In this document: positions 1-8,859 of the stretch, piece after piece
Numbering within the stretch: the stretch's first letter is position 1
How the letters are laid out: each line of letters starts with the position of its first letter
NCBI GenBank assembly: GCA_964552675.1
Contig: CAZKHJ010000016.1
Location: 1-52,460 of the forward strand
From: Sulfurimicrobium sp964552675
Lineage (GTDB): Bacteria > Pseudomonadota > Gammaproteobacteria > Burkholderiales > Sulfuricellaceae
DNA length: 52,460 nt
Reading direction: 5' to 3'
The notes under the pieces: generated by a model
What the model was told of the DNA's origin: nothing
What the model saw: only the letters and a program-made list of their open reading frames with translations
Database searches by the model: none
Made by a program: the position numbers and the translations under genes

Positions 1-275
1 GATACAATTCCTCATTTCAAATAACCATCAGTGCAATATGTGGTGGCCTAATACAGCGTCAGCAGCCAGTTCATGAGATGGTCGCGCAGGGAGAGGACGT
101 CTTCTTCCATAGGGAGTTCCGTGTTTGGTTAAATCAGCTTAAATAAAGCGCTCAAACCGCAAAGGCGCGAAGACGCAAAGAAAACATGGACTTGGAACCC
201 ATCCGCCATTTACCGATCTGATAATTAAACTGATTGCTTTGGTTTTTCGATCTTTGCGCCTTTGCGGTTAACAGA
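1..275. other. left-edge non-coding region
   Basis: No convincing gene lies here. The response regulator at 276-950 runs leftward into this region, so its cognate histidine kinase may lie beyond the left edge, but no kinase start is visible. The region holds an inverted pair of a G/C/A-rich short repeat, listed separately. A 20-codon minus-strand frame at 48-110 is too short to defend. Confidence 0.5.
155..271. repeat. inverted pair of short dispersed repeat
   Basis: Positions 155-184 read AACCGCAAAGGCGCGAAGAC and onward into GCAAAG. Positions 252-271 carry the reverse complement of the same unit (CTTTGCGCCTTTGCGGTTAA). The two arms flank about 70 bases and lie just downstream of the response regulator stop. 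The unit resembles a short interspersed repeat seen in many environmental proteobacterial genomes (from memory). It could fold as a long stem-loop and end leftward transcription. Confidence 0.6.
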
Positions 276-950
276 TCAAACCGTCGCCTTGTCGATGATG
301 TAGCCCAGGCCGCGGATGGTGCGGATGGTAACGCCAGCAGGTTCGATTTTCCGGCGCAGGCGGTGAATATAGACCTCGATGGCGTTGCCGCTGGCTTCCT
401 CGGAATAACTGTAGAGGCGCTCCAGCAACTGTTCCTTGCTGACCACCCAGCCGATGCGCGACATCAGCGTTTCCAGTACTCCCAGTTCGCGCGGGGTGAG
501 TTCCAGCGCTTCTCCGTTGATGGCGGCACGCCGCCCGATACTGTCGAAAACCAGCGTGCCGCAAGTGAATGCCGGATTCACGCCGCATTGCCCACGCCGC
601 AGCAGCGCCCGCACCCGGGCTTCCAGTTCCGGCAGATTGAAGGGCTTGACCAGATAATCATCCGCGCCGAGATCGAGGCCCCTGACCCGGTCCTCTACGC
701 CATCACGCGCTGTCAGGATGATCACCGGTACCTGGCGGTTGCGCTCACGCAGGTTGCGCAGTACCTGAAGGCCATCCAGGCGCGGCAGGCCGAGATCGAG
801 GATGGCCAGGTCGAAGGGCTGTTCACCCCGGAGCATCAGGTCTGCGTCCAGCCCGTCTGCGACATGATCCACTGCATAGCCCGCCTGGCGCATGGAGCGG
901 CACAGGCCATCAGCCAGCACTTCGTCGTCTTCGGCAATCAGGATGCGCAT
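276..950 (-). CDS. OmpR/QseB-type response regulator
   Basis: Two-component response regulator of 224 residues: an N-terminal receiver followed by an OmpR/PhoB winged-helix DNA-binding domain. The start MRILIAEDDE is used because the receiver's first beta strand begins there. Acidic pocket residues E7, D8 and D9, the phospho-acceptor D52 (in AILDLGLP) and the switch lysine in VKPF are all present. The C-terminal part contains the typical TPRE motif and ends in the winged-helix TIRGLGY hairpin. The overall pattern is closest to the QseB/PmrA/TctD branch. It is divergently oriented from the DUF485/ActP genes, about 105 bp away, so it may control them; this is inference. No sensor kinase is visible, and one may lie beyond the left edge. 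Confidence 0.9.
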   Translation of the reverse strand: MRILIAEDDEVLADGLCRSMRQAGYAVDHVADGLDADLMLRGEQPFDLAILDLGLPRLDGLQVLRNLRERNRQVPVIILTARDGVEDRVRGLDLGADDYLVKPFNLPELEARVRALLRRGQCGVNPAFTCGTLVFDSIGRRAAINGEALELTPRELGVLETLMSRIGWVVSKEQLLERLYSYSEEASGNAIEVYIHRLRRKIEPAGVTIRTIRGLGYIIDKATV

Positions 951-1055
951 TGTAAGGTTTGTGTAAGGCCGGGAGAGTAAGGTTTGGGCAAGGTGGGGGA
1001 TGGCCTGTAACATGCCATCGCCTGTCGGAGAACCATATTAAATGGAGAGCAAGAA

Positions 1056-1376
1056 ATGTCAAAACGCGAGATGAACTGGGCGGCGATCGATGCCGATCCG
1101 CGCTTCCAGGCTTTACACCGCAAGAAAACCACTTTCCTGTGGGGCCTGATGATTTTTTCGGTGATCTATTACTTCCTGCTGCCGATCGGCGCGGCCTATT
1201 ACCAGGATCTGTTCAAGATCAAGGTATGGGGCGTGGTCAACGTCGGCATCCTGTTTGCGCTATCGGAGTTCGTGGTGGCCTGGACCATCGCCTATGTCTA
1301 TTCGAAGAAGGCTAACGCCGAGTTCGATGCCATGGCGCAGGAAATCATCAATGACGCACACAAGATGGGAGCCTGA
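1056..1376 (+). CDS. DUF485 family membrane protein (YjcH-like)
   Basis: Small inner-membrane protein of 106 residues with two predicted membrane segments (about 27-50 and 60-85) and a charged C-terminus. Sequence and context match the DUF485/YjcH family, which is encoded directly upstream of ActP-type acetate symporters in many proteobacteria. It probably serves as a partner subunit, though its function in the family is not well defined. A GGAGAG-like ribosome site precedes the ATG. The stop codon lies one base before the start of the symporter gene, so the two are almost certainly co-translated. Confidence 0.85.
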   Translation: MSKREMNWAAIDADPRFQALHRKKTTFLWGLMIFSVIYYFLLPIGAAYYQDLFKIKVWGVVNVGILFALSEFVVAWTIAYVYSKKANAEFDAMAQEIINDAHKMGA

Positions 1377-1377
1377 C

Positions 1378-3408
1378 ATGAACCAGACCTATAACAAGCT
1401 TGCCCTTTCCGCCGCTGCCCTGCTGGCCAGCGGCTCTGCCTTTGCGGCGGGCGGCGGCGCGGTGGCCGACGAGTTCAAGTGGATGACCTTCGCAGTGTTT
1501 GGCGTGATCATCGCCATCACCATGGCGATCACCTTCTGGGCGGCGCGCACCACCCACACCACTTCCGAGTTCTACGCTGCCGGCCGCTCGGTGTCCGGCA
1601 TCCAGAACGGCTGGGCGATCGCCGGCGACTATCTCTCCGCGGCATCCTTCCTCGGCATCGCCGGCCTGATCTCGCTCTACGGCTACGACGGCTTCATGTA
1701 CTCGGTGGGCTGGCTGGTCGCCTACATTACAGTTCTATTGGTCATCGCCGAGCCCTGCCGCAACATCGGCAAGTACACCATGGGCGACATCCTGGCGTTC
1801 CGCAACGATCCGAAGAAAACCAAGACCGTCGCGGCGCTGTCCACCATCACCGTGTCCACCTTCTACCTGACTGCGCAGATGGTCGGCGGCGGCGTGCTGA
1901 TCAAGACGCTGATCGGCATCGACTACGAAATCTCGGTGATCGGCGTGGGCGTGCTGATGCTGGCCTACGTGGTGTTCGGCGGCATGAAGGCCACCACCTG
2001 GGTGCAGATCATCAAGGCCGTGCTGCTGGTGACCGCCTCGATCCTGCTGGTGATGTTCGTGTGGGCGCCTTACGGTTTCAGCCTGCCGGGCTACCTGCAG
2101 GCCGTGGTGGGTGATGCCGACGTGCAGCAACAGGTTGCCAAGCTGCTGGGCGATAAGGCGGCCACCATGTCTCCGGAAGAACTCGGCCAGCGTTTCCTCG
2201 AACCCGGCCTGTTCCTCAAGAACCCGATTGACCAGATCTCCCTGGGCATGGCGCTGGTGCTGGGCACCGCCGGCATGCCGCACATCCTGATGCGCTTCTT
2301 CACCGTGCCGACGGCACAAGCCGCGCGCACCTCGGTAATCTGGGCCATGGGCATCATCGGCGGCTTCTACGTGCTGACCCTGTTCCTCGGCACCGGTGCC
2401 GCCATGCTGGTCGGCCCGGCCAAGATCGCCTCGATCGACGCCGGCGGCAACATGGCCGGCCCGCTGCTGGCGCAATTCCTGGGTGGTGGTGAAAACTCCA
2501 TGCTGGGCAACTTCTTCCTCGCCTTCGTCGCCGCCGTGGCTTTCGCCACCATCGTCGCCGTGGTCGCGGGCCTGGTGCTGGCAGCGGCTTCCGCCATGGC
2601 GCACGACATCTATGTCGGCGTGATCAAGGGTGACCATGCCACACCGCAGGAGCAGGTGACCGCAGCGCGCGTGTCCTCCGTGATCGTCGGCATCATGGCG
2701 ATTACCGTCGGTATCCTGGCCAAGGGCCAGAACGTCGCCCACCTGGTGGCGCTGGCCTTTGCCGTGGCAGCATCCTCCAACCTGCCGGCGGTGTTCCTCA
2801 CCCTGTACTGGAAGAAGTGCAACACCAACGGCATCATCATGGGCATGCTGGTCGGTTCCATCACCGCCATCGCGCTGGTGATGATCTCCCCCAACATGAC
2901 CTATCCCAAGGCCGTGATCGGTGCTGCCAAGAAGGTGCTGGAAGGCGAAACCGCCCAGCCGGCCAAGCCGGCTCAGGCAGGCGAGGGTGGCTTCATCTGC
3001 GAACTGTTTGCGGTGTCCGGCTGCAAGAAGGCCGAACCAGCCAAGCCGGAACAGGCCGCCAAGCCTGGCGCGCCGGAGAAGCTGGCCAAGCTGCAGGAAA
3101 AACTGTCGGCCCTGACGGATGCCAAGGATGTCGAGAAGGCGAAGAAGGACATCGCCGGTCTGGAGAAATCCATCAAGAAGGCCCAGGAAGACCTGAAAAA
3201 GATGGAAGGCCAGACCGCCAGCATGATGGGCCTGGAGAAACCCTTCTTCCTGCTCAAGAACCCCGGCCTGATTTCCATCCCGCTCGGTTTCCTATGCGTG
3301 ATCCTGTTCTCCCTGATGACGCGTGACAAGCGCGCCGAAGACATGTGGGACGAGCTCTACGTGCGCCAGAACACCGGTATCAATGCGGAAGCGGCAACCG
3401 CGCACTAA
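1378..3408 (+). CDS. actP: ActP-like cation/acetate symporter with C-terminal insertion
   Basis: Sodium:solute symporter (SSS) family, 676 residues, against about 550 for E. coli ActP. The start at 1378 gives a cleavable signal-like N-terminus (residues 1-24, ending SAFA), as in ActP. The core carries SSS features such as FYAAGRSVSG and SAASFLGIAGL near residues 65-97, and GTAGMPHILMRFF at about 296-308. It probably imports acetate or a similar short carboxylate with a cation. A charged, Lys/Ala/Glu-rich segment at about residues 515-620 separates the last membrane helix from the rest. It includes a stretch that looks like a coiled coil (KLAKLQEKLSALTDAKDVEK) and two cysteines. ActP lacks this segment. 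The gene is followed by a strong terminator. Confidence 0.85.
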   Translation: MNQTYNKLALSAAALLASGSAFAAGGGAVADEFKWMTFAVFGVIIAITMAITFWAARTTHTTSEFYAAGRSVSGIQNGWAIAGDYLSAASFLGIAGLISLYGYDGFMYSVGWLVAYITVLLVIAEPCRNIGKYTMGDILAFRNDPKKTKTVAALSTITVSTFYLTAQMVGGGVLIKTLIGIDYEISVIGVGVLMLAYVVFGGMKATTWVQIIKAVLLVTASILLVMFVWAPYGFSLPGYLQAVVGDADVQQQVAKLLGDKAATMSPEELGQRFLEPGLFLKNPIDQISLGMALVLGTAGMPHILMRFFTVPTAQAARTSVIWAMGIIGGFYVLTLFLGTGAAMLVGPAKIASIDAGGNMAGPLLAQFLGGGENSMLGNFFLAFVAAVAFATIVAVVAGLVLAAASAMAHDIYVGVIKGDHATPQEQVTAARVSSVIVGIMAITVGILAKGQNVAHLVALAFAVAASSNLPAVFLTLYWKKCNTNGIIMGMLVGSITAIALVMISPNMTYPKAVIGAAKKVLEGETAQPAKPAQAGEGGFICELFAVSGCKKAEPAKPEQAAKPGAPEKLAKLQEKLSALTDAKDVEKAKKDIAGLEKSIKKAQEDLKKMEGQTASMMGLEKPFFLLKNPGLISIPLGFLCVILFSLMTRDKRAEDMWDELYVRQNTGINAEAATAH

Positions 3409-3434
3409 TACGGTTTCTGTCTCACCTCCCCTTA

Positions 3435-3462
3435 GCCCCGGCCTTGACCGGGGCTTTTTTTT
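3435..3462 (+). terminator. rho-independent terminator after symporter
   Basis: A perfect seven-base-pair stem GCCCCGG/CCGGGGC (3435-3441 and 3448-3454) with a six-base loop is followed by eight T residues. It lies 26 bases after the symporter stop codon and ends the DUF485-ActP transcript. The next genes are convergent. Confidence 0.93.
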
Positions 3463-3492
3463 CGCCTGTGGCAGCCAGGGGATTACAGGCGC

Positions 3493-3843
3493 TCAGGCCT
3501 CATCGGGAATTTCGTCGGACAGGCACAGCATTTCCGCGAAAGGTGCTGTCGTCATCAGTACCATGCCCGCATGCGGCTCGTCGATGCCCGCTGCAAAAAA
3601 GATGAAATGGAAGATCTCGTCAGCCCGTTCAGTGGCCACCAGCGCGGTAATCATTTCCCGTTCCACATATTCCGGGCGGCTCCGGTCGCGGCGGGTTGCC
3701 AGACCCGCGCCTCGCGCATGGTAGGCGAAGGCGCTGGGGATGCCCTTTTCCTTGCGCAGGCGATCGAGAACCCCCTGTGCCCGCCCGGCAGGCAGGAAGC
3801 AGGTGATGGTTTTGTACTGTGCGGGGTGGTGACCGGAACTCAT
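3493..3843 (-). CDS. PII-like signalling protein (second copy)
   Basis: A 116-residue protein with the length and beta-alpha-beta pattern of the PII (GlnB/GlnK) superfamily. The N-terminal strand is KTITCFLPAGRAQGVLDRL. A loop region rich in Arg (ATRRDRSRPEYVEREM) sits where PII proteins have the T-loop. The second half (ATERADEIFHFIFFAAGI) matches the second PII repeat. The canonical uridylylation tyrosine context is not recognisable, so this is a PII-like rather than a classical nitrogen PII protein. It overlaps the upstream PII-like gene by four bases (ATGA), giving translational coupling. The arrangement suggests that the pair regulates the DUF1538 membrane protein in the same operon. Confidence 0.7.
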   Translation of the reverse strand: MSSGHHPAQYKTITCFLPAGRAQGVLDRLRKEKGIPSAFAYHARGAGLATRRDRSRPEYVEREMITALVATERADEIFHFIFFAAGIDEPHAGMVLMTTAPFAEMLCLSDEIPDEA

Positions 3844-4208
3844 TCCGCTTTCCCGATGAAGCGTTCGGCGATTTCGTGGGGAACGTAGGTTGCCATCTTG
3901 TCGATGGGGGTGGTGTAGATCATGCCCATGCCGGGCGTGTCGAGCTTGCCGGCAATGAACATTTTCTCGAAAATCCGGTCTGCCTGGTCGGTGGAGGCCA
4001 CGATATAGATGACCTCCTTTTCCGCGCTGACGGTGACGCCCAGTACGCCGAGGCGGCGCTGTCGCACCCCCGTGCCATGGGCGTAAAATACCGTGGCTCC
4101 TTGTGCTCCGGCTCTTTGCGCGGCTTTCACCACGACGTCCGCCATGCCGCGCTGGACGATGCAGGTGATGAGTACTGCATCGGTCAGGACGATGATGTCC
4201 TCGCTCAT
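3840..4208 (-). CDS. PII-like signalling protein (first copy)
   Basis: A 122-residue PII-superfamily protein. Visible parts are an N-terminal strand and helix (AVLITCIVQRGMADVVVKAAQRAGA), a middle region with GTGVRQRRLGVLGVTV at the T-loop side, and the second repeat VIYIVASTDQADRIFEKMFIAGKL. It is clearly paralogous in layout to the protein encoded immediately downstream, but the two are divergent in sequence, so they may form a hetero-oligomer or respond to different ligands; this is inference. The gene overlaps the DUF1538 gene upstream and the second PII-like gene downstream by four bases each, making a strictly coupled three-gene unit. Confidence 0.75.
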   Translation of the reverse strand: MSEDIIVLTDAVLITCIVQRGMADVVVKAAQRAGAQGATVFYAHGTGVRQRRLGVLGVTVSAEKEVIYIVASTDQADRIFEKMFIAGKLDTPGMGMIYTTPIDKMATYVPHEIAERFIGKAE

Positions 4209-5899
4209 AGATATTTCCTTTTGTTCCGGCGTTGCAGATTAAGTTTGAAGTTGATCCACAATCCTACCGCCAGCACACTGACGATCGGCCCCACCGAAGC
4301 CATCGCCAGGATGCCGAATCCTTCACGGGCATGGACGGCTTGCCCCAGCCCCAGGCCCATGGCCAGTACCAGCGGTACGGTGACCGGCCCGGTGGTCACG
4401 CCGGCGCTATCCCACGCCAGATTCACATATTCCTCGCTGGAGAAAATGGTCATGATCAGCGCCAGCAGGTATCCCGGCAACAGCAGTGCGGCCAGGGGGA
4501 TGTCAAACAGGATTTTTGCCACGCCCAGCGTCGTGCCCAGTCCAACGCCGATGGCCACGGCATGGATCAGGGTCTGGCGGCGGAATGCACCGTCGGTGAG
4601 ATTTTCGACTGTAATACCCATGGCGTTCAGGGCAGGCTCGGCAATGGTGGCACCAAAGCCCATCAGGGCGGCGAACAGCAATACCAGCCCGATTCCCGCT
4701 TCATAGGGATAAAGCGGGGAGCCGGAAGCCCCGGTGAAGGCGGCTGGCAGCCGACTGCCAGCTTGCGTGCCCAGTTCCACCAGGCCGAAATCCAGACCGG
4801 TATCGAACAGGGCCATCCCCAGAATGGCGACGACAATGCCGTAAGCGATGATTCTGGGCTGGGCGAGCTTTTCCTTGAGGATGCCGAGTTGCACCAGCCA
4901 CAGGAACAGGGTGAGCGGCAGAATGGCGCGTAGGGCTGCGATGGCATCGGCAAAGAACGCGCCTTCCTGCCAGGACGGGGCGTGCTGTGGCAGGGGCGAG
5001 GCAGCGGCTTCCGCACCATTCCAGGCTACCCCTATCGCCAGCAGCATGACCGCCAAGGCGGGGAACAGGGAGGCCAGCGTGACAATACCGAAACCGGACA
5101 GCGGATTGTCTTCCTGGCTGGTGGCGGCGGAGACGCCGATGCCGATGGCCAGCACTAGCGGTACGGTCACCGGCCCGGTGGTGATGGCGCCGCAATCCCA
5201 CGCCAGCCCCAGGATCGGGACGAATTCGGGCTGGAAAGCCAGCCAGGCGGTCAGGGACAGGACCGGTGCGAGGGTGAGGATGATCAGGGTTTTCAGGCGC
5301 CATCCCTTGATGAAGCGCAAGATACCCAGCAGTACCGCGAGTCCCACCCCCAGGGCGACTGCCAGCACCAGGTAGAAGGATTTTTCATGCAGCAGGACGT
5401 AAAGGAGCGGGGAATCTGCCCGCTCCAGGAAAGAACCGGCTGCTTTTAGCGCACCGATGGCCGGCTCGGCGAAAGTTGCCATTGCTCCGAGTACAAAGGC
5501 TACGGAAAGCACGGCAATAGCAGGTGAACGTTGCGGCATGTTATAGCCGATGTTTTCGCTGAACGGCATCAGTCCGTGTTTGACACCTTCCATGAAGAGC
5601 ATCAACCCCGTCATCACCAGCAATAGCCCTCCCGCGACACCCCATGCCCTGGCAACGGGGGTGGCCAGCACGAGCCACTGAAAGGCTGCCAGAAAAAGCG
5701 CCAATGGAATGACTGCACGCATCTGGTCAAGGAAGCGAGCGCTCACATAGGGGGTGATCAGGCGATGCACGTCCACTGCGCGCAGGCGTACGCGGTGGCG
5801 ATGGCCCGCGTCATGGGCGGTGACTTCGTTGTAACTGAGTTTGCGCATCTTGCGGCGCGCAAAGCGCAGATAATCGCCGTAGCGTACTTTTTGCTCCAT
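4205..5899 (-). CDS. DUF1538 family membrane protein
   Basis: Polytopic inner-membrane protein of 564 residues with a soluble N-terminus of about 65 residues and many hydrophobic segments. It contains an obvious internal duplication. AWDCGAITTGPVTVPLVLA in the first half recurs as AWDSAGVTTGPVTVPLVLA near the C-terminus, each followed by a Gly-rich helix and a GFGI segment. The EPAIGALK and EPALNAMG elements repeat in the same way. This duplicated GPVTVP signature is characteristic of DUF1538 proteins, whose transported substrate is not established to my knowledge. Coupling to PII-like genes suggests a transporter gated by a nucleotide or metabolite sensor, as AmtB is by GlnK. Confidence 0.8.
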   Translation of the reverse strand: MEQKVRYGDYLRFARRKMRKLSYNEVTAHDAGHRHRVRLRAVDVHRLITPYVSARFLDQMRAVIPLALFLAAFQWLVLATPVARAWGVAGGLLLVMTGLMLFMEGVKHGLMPFSENIGYNMPQRSPAIAVLSVAFVLGAMATFAEPAIGALKAAGSFLERADSPLLYVLLHEKSFYLVLAVALGVGLAVLLGILRFIKGWRLKTLIILTLAPVLSLTAWLAFQPEFVPILGLAWDCGAITTGPVTVPLVLAIGIGVSAATSQEDNPLSGFGIVTLASLFPALAVMLLAIGVAWNGAEAAASPLPQHAPSWQEGAFFADAIAALRAILPLTLFLWLVQLGILKEKLAQPRIIAYGIVVAILGMALFDTGLDFGLVELGTQAGSRLPAAFTGASGSPLYPYEAGIGLVLLFAALMGFGATIAEPALNAMGITVENLTDGAFRRQTLIHAVAIGVGLGTTLGVAKILFDIPLAALLLPGYLLALIMTIFSSEEYVNLAWDSAGVTTGPVTVPLVLAMGLGLGQAVHAREGFGILAMASVGPIVSVLAVGLWINFKLNLQRRNKRKYL

Positions 5900-5923
5900 G
5901 GGCCTATTCAGGGTGTGTTAGCA

Positions 5924-6415
5924 CTAATTATCCGTTCGGATCAGGCGTGCCGTGGTGATGAAGGAGAGCGTCCGGTGCCCCTGGATGTCGGCATGAAGCG
6001 CCTCGACCACGGGCGGATTCACTGGTGTGCCCGCCTCCCACAAAATCACGAAATTAGCGCCCGATCCGCCCGCCGATTCCTTTCGTTCCACATACAACTC
6101 ATGGGTGCCCATCGGCGGAATGGTTTTTGCGGCAGAGAGGTACTCTTTCAAGGGCTTGCCGTTGGTATCGAAATATCGGGCGGACAGGATGCGGATCGGA
6201 TTTTTAAGATCCGTGTTGCGAATGCTGACCAGCGCCGAAACCAGGCTTTTCAGGGGATAGCCGCCCTCTTTCAGGTCGCCGTGCCATACATGGGAATAGA
6301 TAGGCAGATACAGCGTTTGTCCTTTGGAAAGGGCCACTTCGTCGGCACTGACTGACGCAGTGGCAAAAAAAAGCAGTGCCAGCATCAGAGGGCAGAGTCG
6401 CTGGTGTAATTTCAT
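5924..6415 (-). CDS. DUF3124 family exported protein
   Basis: A 163-residue protein with a signal peptide (residues 1-24, cleavage expected after ASVSA). The mature part is a single predicted beta-rich domain including QTLYLPIYSHVWHGD and VSIRNTDLKNPIRILSARYFD, which I recognise as the DUF3124 pattern. Function is unknown; it is probably periplasmic. A GAGG ribosome site lies six bases before the ATG. It is the first gene of the minus-strand operon leading to DUF1538 and the PII-like proteins, with a 24-base gap, so it may be a periplasmic accessory of that membrane system. Confidence 0.75.
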   Translation of the reverse strand: MKLHQRLCPLMLALLFFATASVSADEVALSKGQTLYLPIYSHVWHGDLKEGGYPLKSLVSALVSIRNTDLKNPIRILSARYFDTNGKPLKEYLSAAKTIPPMGTHELYVERKESAGGSGANFVILWEAGTPVNPPVVEALHADIQGHRTLSFITTARLIRTDN

Positions 6416-6611
6416 GATTGCCTCGATTGGAAAAAATAATGTTGCGTGCCCATCTTCCCAGTACCACTCTCGACATTGGCAGGTGCTGCGTATTATTTTG
6501 TTGAAGGGTACCTCAAACGGGACCCTAAACTCCAGTGATGCCCTGATTTTTGTTAGGGCTGCAGGGTGATGGGGTACAGATGAACAGGATTGCTTCCCTT
6601 ACAATTGGAAC

Positions 6612-8207
6612 ATGACAAATTTGGTATACCTCGCGGGGTATTTTGCGCTTTATGTATTTCTTGACTGGGTGAGTTATATCCACCCGGTGCTGCCGCTTGC
6701 GATCACGCCCTGGAATCCGCCACCCGGCTTGAGCCTCGCCCTGCTGTTGCTGCTGGGGTTGCGCTACTGGCCGGCCCTGTTCTTTGCGGCGCTCCTGGCA
6801 GAATTGCTGGTGCGGGGTTTGCCGGCGCCTTGGCCCTATACTGTGCTTTCGTCATTTTTCCTGGCAGCCTGCTATGCCGGTGCCGCAGCCCTGCTGAGAG
6901 GGCCGCTGCATTTTGAGGCAAATTTCCGAACGCTGCGCGATCTCCTGGTTTTTCTGCTGGTGGTGTCATGCGGTGCGTTTCTCGCCGCCATCGGTTACGT
7001 GTCGATTTACACCTATGCGGGTATTGCGCCGGAACATGCCTACCTGCCCAATCTGCTGCGTTTCTGGGTGGGCGACCTGATCGGCATCATGGTGGTCACG
7101 CCCCTGATTCTTGCCCATGCGGGAAAGGAATTTCCCCTCTCGAAACCCGGCAAGGAAACCCTTGCCCAGGGCGCGAGCCTGCTGCTTGTGCTATGGCTTA
7201 TTTTCGGCCTGGAGTTTACCGACGAATTCAAGTTTTTCTATCTGCTTTTCCTGCCCCTGATCTGGATTGCCATGCGGCACGGCATCCAGGGCGCAACCCT
7301 GGCCTTGCTGGTGAGCCAGTTGGGCTTGATTGGCGCGGTGCTTCTGGGCAGCCACCACACCACGGCGGTGGTGGAGCTGCAACTGCTGATGCTCGCCTTG
7401 GCGATTACCGGGCTGTTTCTCGGGATGGCCGTTACCAGCCGCCGCACGGTTGAGGAAAGGCTGCGGGTCCAGGCGGAGGAGTTGAATCACGCCCTGCGCC
7501 TGGCGGCAGCAGGTGAGATGGCGGCCGCGCTTGCCCATGAGCTGAATCAGCCCCTCTCGGCGCTAGGTAGCTACGCCCGTGCCTGCCAGTTGATGCTGTC
7601 CATGAACCCTCTGGATCTGGAGCGGATCAACGCGGCAATGGATAAAATGGGACGGGAAGTCGGCCGGGCCGGCGAGGTGGTGCACCGGTTAAGGGATTTC
7701 TTTCGCGACGGCACGCTGCGGCTGGAAAGCGTGACGGTGAAGCAACTGGTCGGCGAAGGGCTGGAGCCAATGATCAGGAAGGCCGAGGGCAAGGGAATGG
7801 CGCTTCGCATCCAATTGCAGGAAAATCTGCCCACCGTGCAGGTGGATCGGGTACAAATCGCAACGGTGCTGCGCAATCTGGTTTCCAACGCAATGGAGGC
7901 ATTTGCTTCGGCCCCGGAAAGATCGTGCTTTATCCAGGTGACGGCGATATCGGGCGGTCCGGAGTGGGTGAATATCTGCGTCGAGGACAATGGACCGGGC
8001 ATCACCGGCGTAATGCGTGACAACATTTTTACCCCCTTCTCCACCAGCAAGGCCAAGGGCATGGGGCTGGGGCTTTCCATCAGCCGGGCGCTGGTGGAGG
8101 CGCACGGCGGCAGGCTCTGGACGGAGACGCCGGCAGCCGGGGGCGCGCGGTTCTGCTTCGCCCTGCCGGCGGAAACCATGCTTCGGGAGCAGTATGAACA
8201 CCCTTGA
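6612..8207 (+). CDS. MASE1-domain sensor histidine kinase
   Basis: Membrane histidine kinase of 531 residues. Residues 1-275 are a multi-span MASE1-type sensor (PPPGLSLALLLLLGLRYWP, then FWVGDLIGIMVVTPLIL). A short linker is followed by a HisKA domain with phospho-acceptor H309 in ALAHELNQPLSALG, and a HATPase with N-box NLVSNAMEAF, G1 box EDNGPGI, FTPFSTSK and GMGLGLSISRALVEAHGG. No PAS domain is present, so the signal is sensed in or at the membrane. The HELNQPL type of H-box is the one usually paired with FixJ-type regulators, and such a regulator gene starts inside this gene's last 14 bases. Confidence 0.9.
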   Translation: MTNLVYLAGYFALYVFLDWVSYIHPVLPLAITPWNPPPGLSLALLLLLGLRYWPALFFAALLAELLVRGLPAPWPYTVLSSFFLAACYAGAAALLRGPLHFEANFRTLRDLLVFLLVVSCGAFLAAIGYVSIYTYAGIAPEHAYLPNLLRFWVGDLIGIMVVTPLILAHAGKEFPLSKPGKETLAQGASLLLVLWLIFGLEFTDEFKFFYLLFLPLIWIAMRHGIQGATLALLVSQLGLIGAVLLGSHHTTAVVELQLLMLALAITGLFLGMAVTSRRTVEERLRVQAEELNHALRLAAAGEMAAALAHELNQPLSALGSYARACQLMLSMNPLDLERINAAMDKMGREVGRAGEVVHRLRDFFRDGTLRLESVTVKQLVGEGLEPMIRKAEGKGMALRIQLQENLPTVQVDRVQIATVLRNLVSNAMEAFASAPERSCFIQVTAISGGPEWVNICVEDNGPGITGVMRDNIFTPFSTSKAKGMGLGLSISRALVEAHGGRLWTETPAAGGARFCFALPAETMLREQYEHP

Positions 8208-8817
8208 TTCGACCGTTTTTATCGTTGACGACGACGAGGCCGTGCGGGATTCCCTCGCCCTGCTGCTGAGCTTGAATGGCTTTGCCACGCGGGTATTCGA
8301 TTCCGCCGAGCAGTTTCTCGCCACTTATCGGCCGGAATGGACGGGTTGCCTGGTGCTGGATATTCGCATGCAGGGCATGGATGGGCTCGAATTGCAGAGA
8401 AGGCTGAATGCCGCAAATGCCCTGTTGCCCATTATCGTCGTCACCGCGCACGGCGACGTAGCCATGGCAAGGGAGGCGCTCAAGGCCGGCGCGGTGGATT
8501 TTCTGGAAAAGCCGATCAACGATCAATTGCTGATCGTTAATGTTTCCGCTGCCCTGGATCGCAATGCCCGGGAGCGGGATGCTGCAAGCCGCAGTGCCGA
8601 GCGCGAGCAAAAAATGGCGCGACTGACGGTGCGTGAACGCGAGGTCATGCAAGGTGTTGCCGCCGGCAAACATGCCAGGGAAATTGCCGCTGAGCTGGAC
8701 ATCAGCCCGCGTACCGTCGAAGTTTACAAGGCGCGCATGATGGAAAAACTGCAGGTGCGCAATGTTCCCGAGCTCATTCGAATTGTTCTGGCGGTTGCAC
8801 CGAACAGCGAGACATAA
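8194..8817 (+). CDS. FixJ-type response regulator
   Basis: A 207-residue regulator with an N-terminal receiver (acidic residues D12-D14, phospho-acceptor D56 in LVLDIRMQGMDG, lysine in FLEKPI) and a LuxR-type helix-turn-helix (LTVREREVMQGVAAGK to ISPRTVEVYKARMMEKL). The ATG at 8194 is chosen because it starts the receiver and has a GGGAG ribosome site. It overlaps the kinase gene by 14 bases, so the two form a two-component pair. The most likely target in the window is the operon that follows, whose leader contains an 18-base palindrome. Confidence 0.92.
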   Translation: MNTLDSTVFIVDDDEAVRDSLALLLSLNGFATRVFDSAEQFLATYRPEWTGCLVLDIRMQGMDGLELQRRLNAANALLPIIVVTAHGDVAMAREALKAGAVDFLEKPINDQLLIVNVSAALDRNARERDAASRSAEREQKMARLTVREREVMQGVAAGKHAREIAAELDISPRTVEVYKARMMEKLQVRNVPELIRIVLAVAPNSET

Positions 8818-8859
8818 CCTGCCAGGGCGCATCGTTGCGATGTAAACCCTCCACAATTT

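Noticed and set aside
48..110. 20-codon minus-strand frame near the left edge
   Set aside because: Too short, with no recognised homologue and only a weak ribosome site.
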